Part shown: positions 63,106 to 64,000 of the stretch, one piece after another
How the letters are laid out: each line of letters starts with the position of its first letter
How positions within the stretch are numbered: position 1 is the stretch's first letter
Source of the DNA: Klebsiella spallanzanii
Lineage (GTDB): Bacteria > Pseudomonadota > Gammaproteobacteria > Enterobacterales > Enterobacteriaceae
Direction of reading: 5' to 3'
Assembly (NCBI RefSeq): GCF_902158555.1
Contig: NZ_CABGGS010000023.1
Span: 496,001-560,000 of the forward strand
DNA length: 64,000 nucleotides
The notes under the pieces: generated by a model
What the model saw: only the letters and a program-made list of their open reading frames with translations
Database searches by the model: none
Told to the model about the DNA's origin: nothing
Position numbers and translations under genes: made by a program

Positions 63106-64000
63106 TGCATCGTTACCGCTTCCTGCTTTTTCGCCCGCTGCAGCTGCTGCCGGTTCTGCTCGGCATCAGCTTGATCACGTTCATGATGGTGCGGGCGATC
63201 CCCGGCGATCCGGCGCGCATTCTGCTGGGGGTTCGCAGCACTCCGGCTGCGCTGGCCCGCATTCGCGCGCAGTTTGGTCTTGATGAGCCGCTATGGGTGC
63301 AGTACGGCTATTTTCTGCGCAACCTGCTGCAAGGGGAGCTGGGAAAGTCGATTGTGTATCGAGTGGATACCCTGAAGCTGATTGGTTCGCGTCTTGAACC
63401 GACGCTGTGGTTGGTACTGGGTAGCGTTCTGCTGGCTATTGCTTTGACGGTGCCGCTGGCGGCGATCGCCGCACGCCAGCGCGGATGTCTCGCCGATCGG
63501 CTGATTCGCCTTTTTACCACCGCCGGGCTGGGGTTTCCGGCATTCTGGCTCGGCATCATGCTGATTTTGCTGTTCAGCATCGTGCTTGGCTGGTTCCCGG
63601 TTTCCGGCTACGGCAGCGATTTTTTAGACCAGCTACACCATATGGTTCTGCCGTGCCTGACCGTGGCGCTGGCGCTTTCAGCGGTATTGATTCGTAACCT
63701 GCGCGCCAGCCTGCTGATGGAGATGAATAGCGACTACGTCGTGGCGGCGCGGGCGCGCGGGCAGCGGGAAAGACGCATCTTCTGGCGGCATGTACTGCCC
63801 AATTCGCTGGTGCCGACCATCAATCTGCTGGCGGTGAATATTGGCTGGTTAATCGGCAGTACGGTAGTTATCGAAAGCGTATTTGCCATCCCTGGTCTCG
63901 GGCAACTTCTGGTAAAGGCGATTTTTAGCCGTGATTACATGGTGGTTCAGGGCGTGGTCATGGTCTTTGCCCTTGCCACCGTGGCGGTCAGCCTGCTGGC
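63105..64000 (+). CDS. Peptide ABC transporter permease (DppB/GsiC type), partial
   Basis: The frame from ATG 63105 stays open to the end of the window (298 codons), so the gene is cut at its 3' end. The product starts MHRYRFLLFRPLQLLP, followed by the DppB-type pattern RAIPGDPARILLG, RAQFGLDEPLWVQYG, and an EAA loop (VVAARARGQRERRIFWRHVLPN). About 300 of an expected 305-345 residues are present. TGATG overlap with the iminopeptidase gene places it in the same operon. Further transporter genes are expected beyond the window. Confidence 0.92.
   Translation, partial: MHRYRFLLFRPLQLLPVLLGISLITFMMVRAIPGDPARILLGVRSTPAALARIRAQFGLDEPLWVQYGYFLRNLLQGELGKSIVYRVDTLKLIGSRLEPTLWLVLGSVLLAIALTVPLAAIAARQRGCLADRLIRLFTTAGLGFPAFWLGIMLILLFSIVLGWFPVSGYGSDFLDQLHHMVLPCLTVALALSAVLIRNLRASLLMEMNSDYVVAARARGQRERRIFWRHVLPNSLVPTINLLAVNIGWLIGSTVVIESVFAIPGLGQLLVKAIFSRDYMVVQGVVMVFALATVAVSLL

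Noticed and set aside
1-64000. CRISPR arrays, tRNA genes, phage or insertion-sequence genes
   Set aside because: No regularly spaced repeats, cloverleaf-like sequences, transposases, integrases or phage structural genes were recognised on either strand.

Overview
The window looks like chromosome of a Klebsiella- or Raoultella-type enterobacterium. The evidence is the back-to-back ribitol/D-arabinitol (rbt/dal) genes known from Klebsiella, a core block shared with E. coli (fbaB, yegS, the sRNA CyaR, yegQ/trhP, mdtABCD-baeSR), and two ERIC-type repeats. No tRNA, rRNA, insertion sequence, prophage or CRISPR array was seen. A plant-signal type LuxR system at the right end points to a plant- or soil-associated lineage.

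Layout. 1-10.7 kb: the 3' part of fbaB, then ribitol genes (rbtK, rbtD, minus), two convergent regulators (rbtR plus, dalR minus) and D-arabinitol genes (dalD, dalK, dalT plus) followed by a HAD sugar phosphatase. 10.9-17.4 kb: an enolase-superfamily dehydratase with a five-gene peptide-type ABC transporter, preceded by a KdgR-like box. 17.8-19.1 kb: a ToxR/CadC-like membrane regulator with a FidL-like partner. 19.1-34.8 kb: yegS, cyaR, an ERIC element, yegQ, an A+T-rich DUF421/DUF3290 pair, then baeR-baeS-mdtD-mdtC-mdtB-mdtA read leftward as one operon. 35.1-39.7 kb: a DDAH-like amidinohydrolase, an amino-acid ABC importer without its own ATPase, an Lrp-type regulator and an aspartoacylase-like hydrolase. 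40.1-47.6 kb: an A+T-rich and probably acquired operon with a complete private PTS chain (PRD regulator, HPr, EIIA, EIIB, EIIC, EI), a class II aldolase and a cupin. 47.6-60.2 kb: a catabolic island with an aminotransferase, two DHDPS-family lyases, 5-oxoprolinase-type PxpA/PxpB/PxpC, a polyamine-type ABC importer with fused permeases, a GntR regulator, a divergent SDR and a D-aminoacylase. 60.3-64.0 kb: a LuxR solo between two proline iminopeptidases, followed by a peptide ABC permease cut by the window end.

How the parts work together. Ribitol and D-arabinitol are oxidised to D-ribulose and D-xylulose and phosphorylated, each arm under its own regulator. BaeSR and MdtABCD form the envelope-stress/efflux system. 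The PTS operon could phosphorylate its sugar without the general EI and HPr, although no sugar-phosphate kinase accompanies the aldolase. In the 47.6-60.2 kb island, a FadR-type palindrome between the divergent arms is a natural site for the GntR protein encoded there.

The strongest unusual signal is at 60.2-64 kb. The LuxR protein carries Met and Trp at the positions equivalent to TraR W57 and Y61, the hallmark of the plant-responsive OryR/PsoR/PipR subfamily. Both iminopeptidase genes are preceded by nearly the same 18-bp lux-box-like dyad at matching distances, and a peptide transporter follows. This is the gene arrangement of a PipR-type plant-signal circuit, here with two iminopeptidases.
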